The notes: generated by a model not told the origin, from the letters alone. Shown: positions 1-9,884, counted from the stretch's first letter. The stretch: 64,000 bases of DNA from Termitomyces sp. T153 (GCA_018296165.2 JACKQL020000006.1:1240001-1304000); one strand, 5' to 3'. A program made the numbers and translations.

Positions 1-132
1 GCTCCAATGCCATGATCAGCTCTTTTGTACAGTGCATCTGGCATGCTCATGCTCTGTCTGGGTTTGTGATGTAGTGAGAAGTTAAAGTTGGCCAGATACA
101 GGAACCTTTTGACCTTTTAAGAACACATTTAC
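1..132. other. No gene seen (window edge)
   Basis: No recognisable coding or repeat feature. It probably belongs to the TE block that contains the integrase scrap just downstream. Confidence 0.5.
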
Positions 133-352
133 ATGTCTAACATCTCCAAACTCCATTGGCACATTATAGAACACCACCATGACTTTCATGTAGCTGGGCA
201 TCTTGGTAGGTGGAAAACCCTGAAGCTGGTTATCTTTGCCTGTTTTGTAACAAAAGGCAGGATAATTGGTATGAGCTCCTGCCAGATACTGAGTTTTGTT
301 ACAACAATCATGTTCATTCTTCCCCTCAGATGACTCCATTCTTCCTGGAGGA
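133..352 (+). pseudogene. Ty3/gypsy integrase remnant (internally deleted)
   Basis: Two pieces of a Ty3-type integrase are joined across a frame change. The first frame carries HHDFHVAGHLGRWKTLKLV, the histidine pair and following helix of the integrase H2C2 zinc-binding domain. The second frame, from about 255, carries RQDNWYELLPDTEFCYNN, which is typical of the last part of the catalytic core. The cysteine pair of the zinc finger and most of the DDE core are absent, so about 150 codons were lost. An ordinary decayed retrotransposon fragment; assignment to Ty3/gypsy is by motif recognition only. Confidence 0.75.
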
Positions 353-887
353 AGAGGGGGAGGGGGAGCTGCTTTTATTTGTTTCAAGCACTATTTTCAC
401 ACAAAATACTATTGAGGATGGGCCATTGTGGCACATGGCAGGTCCAAGGTCTACATACAATGGGTTGCTGATCACTTAGTTAGGAAGAGAACAGTATAAC
501 AATGACTGCTTAATAAAAATATTTTTTCTTATACTAGGTTGGTAGAAGGTATGAGAGGAAAAAAATGTTGCCAGCACCAAGCTGCACATGCCAGTGGCAA
601 AGCTACACTGAAAGGAAATAGGGTAGTGGAACATCATTATATAGAACAAAAGATGAAATGAAAAAAATGAAAAGGCATGTAAAAAATCAGTAGAGGGCTT
701 CTAGTTGGAGGGCATGTCAAATCATTGTCTGATATGCTATTGCAAGATGAACAATGAACTGACATGTTTTTAATCATCATTTCAAACACATTATGAGTTT
801 TGCTTTCTTTTTGTCTAGTACCAGAGTAACTGTAAGTGAATGCTTCATTGAGATGTTGCTGCACATTGTTGGAGTATGCATTGATAT
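353..887. other. TE-derived non-coding sequence
   Basis: AT-rich and nearly CpG-free, without a recognisable gene. The open frame continuing from the integrase scrap to about 479 does not match a domain I know. The rest shows nothing. Confidence 0.5.
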
Positions 888-1151
888 GTGGTGGTCAAGC
901 TGATCATCATGGGAGCATAGTTCACATGCAATATCAACACAATGATGATTACAAATGCAGTTGCTGCAGCAATAGATTACAAAGCATGGCATGTGACTTT
1001 GGCATTACTTTGGTGCAGACAAACCAATCATTATGGGAGCATGATTTACATGCAATGTCAACACAATGATGATTACCAATGCAGTTGCTGCAACAATAGA
1101 TTACAAAGCATGACATGTGGCAGACAAGCCAATTATCATGGGAGCACAAGC
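888..1151. repeat. 123-bp tandem repeat, about 2.1 copies (repeat R, copy 1)
   Basis: Two successive units share ttcacatgcaatatcaacac, the segment gatgattac-aa-gcagttgctgca and the segment acaaagcatg; the starts at about 921 and 1044 give a period near 123 bp. The same unit recurs as two copies at 9467-9700. Several short ORFs here are only translations of the repeat. Confidence 0.8.
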
Positions 1152-1156
1152 TACAG

Positions 1157-1345
1157 TTAAGTCCCAGACTCAACCTCACTTTGTTCAGTTAGGTTCTTGA
1201 TATTCTAACTCAATGCTGAGATCCACACCCAACCTCACTATGTTCAGTTAGGTCTTTACATTTGTCAACTCAATGCTGACATCTAAACCCAACCTCAGTC
1301 TGTCCATTTGGGTCTTCCATGTTATCAATAAGAGTTCCTCAATAA
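1157..1345. repeat. Degenerate 58-bp tandem array, about 3 units (array A0)
   Basis: Three diverged units of the same repeat found in larger arrays at 3841-4423 and 8303-8995. Each keeps a CCAACCTCA core followed by a GTTAGGTC-like core and a CTCAATGCT spacer. This is the most decayed of the three arrays. It directly follows repeat R rather than the hairpin module seen in the other two. Confidence 0.75.
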
Positions 1346-2352
1346 AGTAAGATAATCAAGATCATCATACAAATGGAGCTTTCCCACTTACCTCTTTCAC
1401 CATGCTGATTTTGGTCTTTCTTTTTTCAATCAATGTCTTGATAGTTCTGTCATTGTCAATGTCAGTAGATGTAAATTGTTACTATGATTGATGAATCAAA
1501 GTCTCCTCCACCTTCTGTCCCCCTTTTTACTCATACATCTTGAAGAACATGTTTGACAATTTTTTGATACCAAAATATACTAAAGAGAAAGAAATTAGGG
1601 AAAGTGGTTGAAGTAATGAGATATCTATAATCTCATTTATGGTATCACCAAGCAGTACTAATACTTAGCAATCAGACCTTTGACTTGATTCTTCTTTAAA
1701 GTGGTGATAATGCTTTAATAATCCCTTTCTAATACTCTATCTAATCAAGATTTATTAAGCATCACTTATCTGTTTTCTTCAGCTCAATATATCTGACATA
1801 CAACCATGTAATTATAAACCATACACCCTCAAATTAGAAAGTCTGCAGATCCTCAGAAGCAGGAGCTAGCCTACAGCTATCAGCAATCCAATCTATCAAA
1901 ACATACATATATATCATAATAGTGAGCAAAAAACCTCTTGTTCTAGTCTTTTAACAGAGGATCATCAACTTGACATGTTCTATATAGATACTGTCTTCTG
2001 AAGCTTCTTCCATCTCAAAGCAATCTTCAATGCTCTCTTCACCAATAGTTCCATTGGCATAGTAAATTAAACCCACCATCCTTTTCTAGAGGCTGTCATA
2101 ATGTAGTAAAATATCCATTGAGAGCAGGGAAGATGGAGATAATCAGGAGTAAGTTGACTCCTGTAAAACTATAAGAATTCACACTTTCAAGTCTGAACTA
2201 TACACCTTGAAATCAGAAAGCCAGCATACAGCTAGCAGCACTCCAGTCCAAGGATAGCCTCACTTTGTTTGATTTTACAATTCAATATTGGTACCACCTA
2301 ACATTGCAGAATACACTTCCAAGTCAGAGGCTATCAGCAATCAGACTCAAGT
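1346..2352. other. Gene-free, CpG-poor sequence with short internal duplications
   Basis: No ORF of interest. A short motif around 1825-1892 (phrases like 'accatacaccctcaaa' and 'agctatcagcaatcca') recurs diverged at about 2199-2255 and 2311-2347, so this is probably old repeat sequence. No domain is recognisable in either strand. Confidence 0.5.
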
Positions 2353-3338
2353 TGTCATGACCCACTCCCACACCTCTGGACCCCTCCTCAGGATGCCCCA
2401 TCTCTCTGGAGTCTCCCCCTTTGCTTTCCCCAACTCACCCCAACCTTTGTTGACCCACAGCACCCATCCCAGCTAACTCCAACATTTCCTTGGCAAACTC
2501 CAATGACCTCCTGGCAAACTCCAGCACATCCCCTGTGGGCCTCCTCAGCTCCCTCTTATGCCTATGAGGCCCCTGAGCCTCTCCAACACTTCTCCTGGCA
2601 CAGGCATATGTCACTCAACCACCCCTGCAACACACACAACTACTCTAGAGCTCTCCAATGACTATGGGGCAGACCACATTTCCATCAGAATATCACTGTG
2701 GCCTGCCCTCTAATCAGAGCTGACACCCTCCAACCCCACATGGCTCTGACAAGCCCACTATCACACCCTCAACCCCTGAGGAAGGTCCAGTAGTTAGCAT
2801 ACAAAGACATAGAGTAGCATTTGTTACCTTAGTCTTGATATTACTTTACTTGGTTACTTGTGTCTTGTGTTTCTCTCTGTCTCATCTTTATTTCTATTTC
2901 TAGCCTCAAATCTATCTATTTTCTCAGTTCTGTCTCATCTTGCCTTTGTCTCATCTTGACTGTCTCTGTTTCCCTTACCATTCCTAAGTTCCTTTCATTT
3001 CTAATGTCATTACAAACTCTGCACACACACTACAAACCTTCAAACATTCTTATAACAACTCCAGACCTTGCTCTACACTTGGCCCCAGAACTCATCATTC
3101 TTGAACAATCCCCCATCAAACTCTGGCTCCACTCCCATGACTTGCAAAGCCTCCACTTACACCACAGCCCATACACTCACTTACAGACTTGTTTCAGACA
3201 CCTGCCCAAGCCCAATGTTTGATATACTTGGTCTTAGACCTCCTCAAACCACTCTAGACTTGCTTGGACCACTTTCCTTAGCTTCTCCTTGCAAGTCTCT
3301 ACAGTCTCCACCTTCCCCAAAATGCTAGGCAAAATAAG
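2353..3338 (+). repeat. LTR family C, truncated copy (+)
   Basis: Begins TGTCATGACCCACTCCC. It is collinear with the reverse complement of 48490 down to about 47560, and with the sequence that starts at 63476. It covers about 985 bp, and homology stops near 3338 just after an atgctagg motif, so the last part of the LTR is missing. The small ORFs inside are low-complexity translations of C/T-rich LTR sequence. No internal pol sequence is attached. Confidence 0.75.
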
Positions 3339-3554
3339 TAGAAGCTTTTAAAAGTCAAAAAAAAACATCTTATGCCACATCTTTGGCCATTTTTGATCAT
3401 AAATTCATTGTTCTAAACTTTTTTTTGATAAGAAATACATGCATGGGACATGTTCCTTTTCCAAAGAACAGCCAGAAGTGTTCCTTGATAAGGTGCATCA
3501 AAAGACAGTACATCTCACATAAGTAAGGCTGAAAATAGTTAAATATTGCCTGAA
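3339..3554. other. Gene-free spacer
   Basis: AT-rich spacer between the truncated LTR and the Helitron-associated 3' module. No feature seen. Confidence 0.5.
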
Positions 3555-3842
3555 ATATCAAGTCTGGCACCTTTCACACATAGTCAAAGGATGGTTCATA
3601 TATATCAAAGTAGTCTACTGTATTTTTTTTTTAGAAAAAAAGCATCTCAAGAGTGGCAAAACAGCCAAGTCAGATTTGATCACCATAAAAGGGTTTAAAT
3701 TTGTCAGCATTTGTTAGTGCTGACAAATTTTTATCAGCACAAAAGTTGTCACATAGGCACAGCCACTTTCCCATGTCCATCATTGCATAATATATAAACA
3801 AGCTATGCTCCGTGCCTTCGGCATGGGCCTGTAGCTCTTGCT
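3555..3842 (-). repeat. Helitron terminal module T1 with hairpin (decayed copy)
   Basis: Similar to 8111-8302 (T2) and 9222-9466 (T3). Shared pieces include gtctactgta followed by a T-run, an 'aacagccaa' motif, and 'cataatatata' just before a GC-rich hairpin at 3801-3838. The hairpin reads agctatgctccgtgcc / ggcatgggcctgtagct. Relative to the T2 hairpin its CpGs have become TpG or CpA, which breaks several stem pairs. Confidence 0.7.
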
Positions 3843-4423
3843 TCATCCCAGACCCAACCTCACTTTGTTTGGTTAGGTCCTTGATATTCTACTCAATGCT
3901 TCATCCCAGACCCAACCTCACTTTGTTCAGTTAGGTCCTTGTATTTCAAACTTAATGCTAAGTCCCAGACTCAACCTCACTTCATTTGGTTAGGTCTTTG
4001 TATTTCAAACTTAATGCTAAGTCCCAGACCCAACCTCACTTTGTTTGGTTAGGTCCTTGATATTCTACTCAATGCTTCATCCCAGACCCAACCTCACTTT
4101 GTTCGGTTAAGTCCTTGTATTTCAAACTTAATGCTAAGTCCCAGACCCAACCTCACTTTGTTTGGTTAGGTCTTTGTATTTCAAACTTAATGCTAAGTCC
4201 CAGACCCAACCTCACTTCATTTGGTTAGGTCCTTGTATTTCAAACTCAATGCTAAGTCCCAGACCCAATCTCATTTCATTTGGTTAGGTCCTCAATATTC
4301 TACTCAATGCTTCATCCCAGATCCAACCTCACTTCATTTGGTTAGGTCCTTGTATTTCAAACTCAATGCTAAGTCCCAGACCCAACCTCACTTTGTTTGG
4401 TTAGGTCTTTGTATTTTGTTGAC
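3841..4423. repeat. 58-bp tandem array A1, about 10 units (CpG-decayed)
   Basis: About ten head-to-tail units of 57-60 bp, each with CCCAGACCCAACCTCA, a variable TT(T/C)(G/A)TT(T/C) segment, GGTTAGGTC, and one of two spacer types. Positions that are CpG in array A2 (CTTCGTTCGG) appear here mostly as TTTGTTTGG or TTCATTTGG. Not a CRISPR: spacers are themselves repeats and no cas genes occur. ORFs across the array are repeat translations. Confidence 0.9.
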
Positions 4424-4484
4424 CAAGTGTTGCTTTTTTCTTACAATTCAATACACTGAGATTTCATGTATAAACCAATCATGT

Positions 4485-4710
4485 ATCTATATTACATTAT
4501 TAACAAAATACTACAATGTCCACTGGTATATATTAGAGATGCTGAAAATTATAAAAGTTAGTACTAACCAAGCAATTATTTGAACTGTCACACTTACATT
4601 TGTAAACCATTAAGAATATCTATACTACATGGTCCAGCTATAGACATTAGGTGCTGAAGTTCATAGAAGTCAGCAATTTCTTGCTTGAATCCAACAGAAC
4701 TCACACTTAC
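4485..4710 (-). repeat. Tandem duplication of helicase 3'-end intron and exon
   Basis: On the minus strand two successive copies are visible. Intron a (4710-4654, 57 nt) begins GTAAGTGTGAG, has a GCTGAC branch-like site and ends CTTCAG. It is followed by a 56-nt exon-like piece (4653-4598), then intron b (4597-4542, 56 nt) with GTAAGTG, TACTAAC and TTTCAG. Both exon pieces before the donors end AATGGTTTACAAAT. Intron b has a textbook branch-point sequence. The same tail recurs at 8996-9203, so the duplication predates the split of the two copies. Confidence 0.7.
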
Positions 4711-6190
4711 ATTTGTAAACCATTCAAGATTTCCTGATAGACAATATTTGCAGTCTTTCTTGATGTGTTTTCTGGGTCCAAGATGACTTTGATACGATCT
4801 CCTGATGTGCACTGCGAGAGTGAAACATAAAGTTGGCCATGTGAAAAAACTTCTGATCAAAGGTCCAATTCAACATGCTTGACTGATTGACCCTGAGACT
4901 TGTTGATAGTCATAGCAAAGGCCAATCGAACTGGGAATTGTCTCCTGTGCAATGGAATTGGCAAATTTCTTCAGACACATCCATGTTGATTCTTGGAATC
5001 AAAACAATTGATCCTGCAAACTTGGCATCTCCACTGATGATTCTACATCTGAGAACTCTGGTGCTGATGTGAGTGACAATCATTCTTGTCCCATTGCAAA
5101 GTTCTTTGGTTGTATCCAGATTCCTGAGCAGCATGACAGGAACACCAATCTTCAAAGCCAATTTAGCCAAAGCCAAACTGCTGGCTCTGAGAGAGTTGAG
5201 GTATTCCATTGGATACAATGCAAGGCCATTAGGATTCCCATCATCAGATATAACAGAGTCTGCACTCTGCAAGATTTTCTCTTCTCCTGGACATCTCTGC
5301 AGAACTTCAGAGTTGATATCCTCTACATCAGAGTTCTTTCCAGAAAGGATGGTACAGTCCAGGTAATACTGATCATCTTGATGGTGATCAATATGAGGAT
5401 AAGTGGAAGAGATCAATCCAGTGACAGAATTGTTATCACAGATCATAGTTTCTAGAAGTTGTACTGTTTCTCTAGGCCCAAGGTTTTTTCCAGCACCAAC
5501 ATCCAATAACCAAGCTGCATGAGCAATGTTATCAGGAGTCTGATCCAATCTCATGTTTTGAACCAAGTAGTGGACTTGAATCTGATCCCAAAGTCTTCCC
5601 CTTCTGAGTGAAGCAGCAATCATCTGCTGCCTGAGTCCTTGTTGGATAACTGGGAGAGTTTGCCTAAAATCTCCTCCAAACACCACAGTCACTCCACCAA
5701 AAGGAACATCCTTCTTCAGGATGTCTCTGAACCCTTGATCCACAGAGTCAATGGCATTTTTGTGTTGTATTGGAACTTCATCCCAGATGACAACTTTGGT
5801 CTGGAGTAAGAGTTGAGACAACTGAGTTCCTCTTTTGATATTGGCAATGGATGTATCCAGAGCAGGAATGGGGATTTTGAACCTTGAATGTGCAGTTCTA
5901 CCACCCTCCAGCAATAAGGCAGCAATCCCAGATGATGCTACACATAATGCCACATCTCCATTGGACTGAACAGCAGAAGCCAAAGTGTTGCAGACAAATG
6001 TTTTGCCACATCCACCTGCACTGTGAATGAATATCATCTTGCCCAAGTTGTTGTCCACAGAGTCCATAACTTCATTGAAGGCCCCCAGTTGTTCACCATT
6101 AAACCTGGCCTTGTTTTCATCCACCCTTCTCTTCAACTCTTCAACATCATAATCTGTTTCTTCTTGCAAAAGCCTATTTCCTGAAATCAA
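4598..6190 (-). pseudogene. Helitron PIF1-like helicase region
   Basis: A long frame from 6190 to 4910 (about 420 codons) shows superfamily-1 helicase motifs: Walker A in HSAGGCGKTFVCNTLAS, Walker B region VVIWDEVPIQ, and motif III VVFGGDFRQTLPVI. Near 4955 a one-base frame change is needed. The next frame then gives [24 protein letters not shown] and, after one in-frame [18 protein letters not shown] and [14 protein letters not shown]: motifs V and VI and the usual C-terminus. The TGA follows VELDL where related helicases have arginine. The helicase is fused to Rep in intact Helitrons and unwinds DNA during rolling-circle transfer. Not functional here. Confidence 0.88.
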
Positions 6191-6230
6191 TTAATCAGTA
6201 TCAATGTCAACTCTTTATACAATGTCCAAC
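6191..6230 (-). other. Probable 40-nt intron between Rep and helicase parts
   Basis: Between the Rep frame and the helicase frame lies a GTATAA...TTTCAG segment of 40 nt with an ACTGAT branch-like motif. Removing it joins the two domains, but the frame is then off by one base, so either the splice site is different or an indel has occurred. Confidence 0.45.
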
Positions 6231-8110
6231 TTGCCTGGAATCACATTCCAAACTTGTTGGGGTTCTGGCATATTGGGAAAGTCTTGAAGAGTCTTGCCAA
6301 AATTCTTCAGATTGTCATTGATCAGATGAAGGCCATAGTCATAGACATCTTCATCAGTAAAGACTCTGTCCCTGTACTGCCTGATATTCTCCAATCTGTG
6401 TTGAAGATCATCACAAATGGAGTGCTTGAATTCATCCCATAGAGCCTCTGGAGTGGTAGGAGCACAGTGGAATAGGATAGTGCAAAAGAGCTGTCTGAGA
6501 GCTGATCCTGATTGGATTGGAGCAGCTTCAGCAAGACATTGCCTCCATTCTGCATCATCTTCTAGAAGACCAAGAGCCTTGCATGCCTCCTTGTAAGTAG
6601 GATAAGTGTGGCCATTGACTGTCCTGAGATCAGCCCATGATGTTGCATTGGTCACAACTGTCAGGAGCATCCTGAGGTAGAACCTTTCTCCCTGTTGAGG
6701 TGAAGCAAAGTACATCCTCCCAATAGCTGTTCCTCTCTGCCTCTCCTTCCAGGTCCTTTTGGAAGCTTCATAGACAAACTTGGTTGGAAAGCTCTGATAA
6801 GTGGTGTTGTTATTAGGGAATCTGGCATTGGCTTCAAACCAAGCAGTGAGTGCAGTCTTGTTTGCATTAGGCCTAGCAGCTACCATCTCCAAAGGTTCAT
6901 TATCCTGAAAGTAGACTTCATGTTGGCCCTCCAAATGCACAGGTAATCGATATACAGGGGGATGTTCTCCATGCATGTTGAATTCAAAGATGTGCCAGCA
7001 AGCCTCAGGTGCAGAGATGTATCTGACATCCAAGTGTTCCTTGATTTCATCCCTCTGGTCCATCTGCTCTCCAGCAATCTCCAAAGTTGTCCTATCATGG
7101 CCTTTGTAGATGTACTTATGAATGTACTTGATGGCTTCCACTGAAGCACAGACCTCCACATTGATGTGACATTTGTACTTGGCTGAGAGATAATGGTTGT
7201 ATGGGACAACATCTCAATTATCATAATGATGACCATTCTTTTCAAAGAAGCAGCCATTGTCAGGCCTGGCATATTGAGGATAGCCATTATCTCCATACTG
7301 AGTAGCCTCTTGGAATTCCTTTGGGTATTTCTTGGAACATTTGCCATCTACCATGCACTTAGCATTGGGTTTTGCAGCTCCACATGGACCATGGACCATG
7401 TTGGCAGTAACAACCTGACAACAAAGATAAGTAACTGAATTCAGGATTCAAACAAAGCCAATACCTGATACAATTGAGGCTGAGTGACTGGATCTGGAAT
7501 CTGAGCAGAGACAATGGAATCCACATCAGGTGCATCCTTGATCCTGTGATGGCAATGGAAAAAGATCAAGATGTGCATATGTGGAAGTCCTCTCTTTTGG
7601 AATTCAATGGTATGAACATAAGCCACACAGCTGCCAAAGAGACCTTCCTTGATCTCCTTTACTACAGCATTTTTCTTGAGTTCAAAAACTCTGGCAACAA
7701 TATCAGGTTGATCAGCAGCTGTTTGCTTCTTCCCATTGACTGCAGGTTCCTTCAAGAGAGCTTCTTCAATTTCTGACCACTTTGGATTGGCAGTCATAGT
7801 CAAGAAAAGGTCAGGTTTTCCAAAATTCCTGCAGATAGCCATAGAGTCCTGGAATAATTGCTGCATCTGTCAATCACTTCCAGTATGGGAGGATGGGAGG
7901 ATAACACGTCGGCTTTGTGGGGTGACTTGTTCATCTCCAGCAGCAGCATCCACTACTCCCTGATAAACTTCAGCTCTGATCTTCTTCTGATTGTGTCGAA
8001 TCCAATTCAACTTATTTTGTTCAGTGGAAGCCCATGCATCTACAACATATTGTTGAAATAGCCTCCCACTCCAGAGTAATGGTGCATTGAATTCCAAAGT
8101 CCTTTGCTGC
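6231..8110 (-). pseudogene. Helitron Rep (HUH nuclease) region
   Basis: Minus-strand coding blocks are collinear with Helitron_like_N/Rep: GRLFQQYVVDAWAS and RVILPSS (7870-8110), then KPDLFLTMTANPKWSEI and RGLPHMHILIFF (7441-7866; the HMH is the HUH metal-binding motif), MVHGPCG...CSKKYPKEF (7214-7399) and KYIHKYIYKGHDRTT (6215-7159; the catalytic tyrosine motif). Stops at 7870-7872 and 7214-7216 are single in-frame TGAs, and a 50-nt intron lies at 7415-7464. Rep nicks and joins single-stranded DNA in rolling-circle transposition. The N-terminus is missing and the stops make it a pseudogene. Confidence 0.9.
7415..7464 (-). other. 50-nt intron in the Helitron Rep region
   Basis: The segment begins GTATTGG and ends TTGTCAG. 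Removing it in phase 0 joins ...VTQPQLYQ to VVTANMVHGPCG, the continuous family sequence. That makes a spliceosomal intron far more likely than a frameshift. Confidence 0.8.
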
Positions 8111-8302
8111 AAGCTGTCTACTGTAATTTTTTTTGGGAAAAAACCTGTTCCAAGTGCGAAAAACAGCCAAGTTACCCAAAAAGGAAGGTTCTTGGTCAGC
8201 CTTACTAAGCAGAAAAGTCATCACATTTTTCCCAGGAGTCGTCCCATATATTATAGACGAGCTACGCCCCGTGCCTTCGGCACGGGCCTGTAGCTCTTGC
8301 TT
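8111..8302 (-). repeat. Helitron terminal module T2 with perfect hairpin
   Basis: Second copy of the terminal module, from aagctgtctactgtaa to the array. The hairpin at 8259-8296 has outer stem GAGCTAC/GTAGCTC and inner stem CCCGTGCC/GGCACGGG around a 3-base loop. CpGs are intact here, unlike in T1. It abuts the truncated Rep coding sequence at about 8110. Confidence 0.75.
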
Positions 8303-8995
8303 CATCCCAGACCCAACCTCACTTCGTTCGGTTAGGTCCTTGATATTCTACTCAATGCTTCATCCCAGACCCAACCTCACTTTGTTCGGTTAGGTCCTCG
8401 ATATTCTACTCAATGCTTCATCCCAGACCCAACCTCACTTTGTTCGGTTAGGTCCTTGTATTTCAAACTTAATGCTTCATCCCAGACCCAACCTCACTTC
8501 GTTCGGTTAGGTCTTTGTATTTCAAACTCAATGCTAATTCCCAGACCCAACCTCACTTTGTTCGGTTAGGTCCTTGTATTTCAAACTTAATGCTTCATCC
8601 CAGACCCAACCTCACTTCGTTCGGTTAGGTCTTTGTATTTCAAACTCAATGCTAATTCCCAGACCCAACCTCACTTCGTTCAGTTAGGTCCTTGTATTTC
8701 AAACTTAATGCTTCATCCCAGACCCAACCTCACTTCGTTCGGTTAGGTCTTTGTATTTCAAACTCAATGCTAATTCCCAGACCCAACCTCACTTCGTTCA
8801 GTTAGGTCCTTGTATTTCAAACTTAATGCTTCATCCCAGACCCAACCTCACTTCGTTCGGTTAGGTCTTTGTATTTCAAACTCAATGCTAAGTCCCAGAC
8901 CCAACCTCACTTTGTTCGGTTAGGTCTTTGTATTTCAAACTTAATGCTTCATCCTAGACCCAACCTCACTTCATTCGGTTAGGTCTTTGTATTTT
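8303..8995. repeat. 58-bp tandem array A2, 12 units with dimeric higher-order structure
   Basis: Twelve 57-60 bp units with core AACCTCACTTCGTTCGGTTAG. Units 4-11 alternate strictly between a 'ttcatcc...ctcaatgc' type and a 'taa(t/g)tcc...cttaatgc' type, so the recent amplification unit was about 118 bp. In each unit ACCCAACC and GGTTAGGT can pair with one mismatch across a 12-nt loop. CpG-rich compared with A1. Confidence 0.9.
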
Positions 8996-9203
8996 GTTGA
9001 CCAAGTGTTGCTTTTCTCTTACCATTCAATACACTGAGATTTCATCTATAAACCAATCATGTATCTATATTACATTATTAACAAAATACTACAATGTCCA
9101 CTGGTATATATTAGAGATGCTGAAAATTATAAAAGTTAGTACTAACCAACCAATTATTTAAACTGTCACACTTACATTCGTAAACCATTAAGAATATCTA
9201 TAT
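8996..9203 (-). repeat. Second copy of the Helitron helicase 3' tail
   Basis: Nearly identical to 4424-4627. It includes the GTAAGTG donor (9169-9175, minus strand), a TACTAAC branch-like site and a TTTCAG acceptor. It ends at 9203, inside the last exon, so only the tail of another Helitron copy remains here. Confidence 0.75.
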
Positions 9204-9221
9204 TTGGCCTTTTTCACAGGT

Positions 9222-9466
9222 GTAGACTAATTGACACCTTTTACACATAGTCAAAAGATAGTATTTATTCATTAAAGCTGTCTACTGTAATTTTTCTTCA
9301 AGAAAACATGTTCAAACGGCCAAAAACAGCCAACTTGTATCATGTTCACCTTTAAAAGGCAATTCTTATGTAAGAATTGGTCAGCATTAGTCAGGCTTAC
9401 TTGAGCAGAGACCCAAAAAGGCATCCACACAGCCACTTTCCCACGTCCGTCGTCGCATAATATATA
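9222..9466 (-). repeat. Helitron terminal module T3 (no hairpin, no array)
   Basis: Collinear with T1 from 'acacatagtcaaa' through 'agctgtctactgtaattttt' to 'cgtcgcataatatataga', then breaks exactly where T1 and T2 enter the hairpin. It is followed directly by repeat R. Confidence 0.7.
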
Positions 9467-9700
9467 GATAGTTCACATGCAATATCAATGCAATGATGAT
9501 TACCAAAAGCAGTTGCTGCAGCAATAGATTACAAAGCATGGCATGTGACTTTGCCTTTGCTAGGCATGGACAGGCTGATCATTATTAGGGCATTCACATG
9601 CAATATCAATACAATAATGATTAACAAAGCAGTTGCTGCAGTGATTACAAAGCATGGCATGTGCCTTTGGCTTTGCTTGGTGCAGTCAAGCTGATCATCA
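9467..9700. repeat. Tandem repeat R, copy 2 (two units)
   Basis: Two diverged units of the 123-bp repeat also found at 888-1151, recognisable by 'ttcacatgcaatatcaa' and 'gcagttgctgcag'. Together with the first copy it brackets the Helitron region. Confidence 0.75.
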
Positions 9701-9884
9701 ACTTATTAAGTAATTTTAATTGCCCAATTGCAGTAATTTCCAAACACTAGGAACTTTCAAGCATAATATTGCCTCTGCCTTACAGAGCTGTTGTTACACC
9801 TGTATACTATGTTGCTATGAGATTATATGCAAAAAATTAGATTAAATCAAATTAAAAAAAAACAGTCAGTGAGGAGGTAATCAT
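9701..9884. other. Gene-free spacer
   Basis: AT-rich sequence with no recognisable feature. Confidence 0.5.

Larger units (their letters stand above)
3555..8110 (-). mobile_element. Helitron (rolling-circle transposon), 5'-truncated and decayed
   Basis: Read on the minus strand this holds, in order, a Helitron Rep (HUH) region, a PIF1-like helicase region, a small exon/intron duplication, a 58-bp tandem array, a hairpin and a terminal module. Coding sequence begins abruptly at about 8110, where a second copy of the 3' module starts, so the N-terminal part of the protein and the 5' terminus are missing. I could not fix a canonical CTRR 3' end. The 3' boundary (about 3555) is the limit of similarity between terminal modules T1 and T3. 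Coding parts carry several premature stops and at least one frameshift. Confidence 0.85.

Noticed and set aside
2860..3328. Overlapping plus-strand frames of 120 and 86 codons
   Set aside because: They are translations of C/T-rich LTR family C sequence, which is repeated at 47.5-48.5 kb with frames broken.
3841..4423. CRISPR-like look of the regularly repeated array
   Set aside because: Units are contiguous repeats with no unique spacers and the organism is a fungus; it is a minisatellite.
8259..8296. Bacterial REP-like or rho-independent terminator hairpin
   Set aside because: Context is a Helitron 3' module in a fungal genome; no T-tract or bacterial gene nearby.
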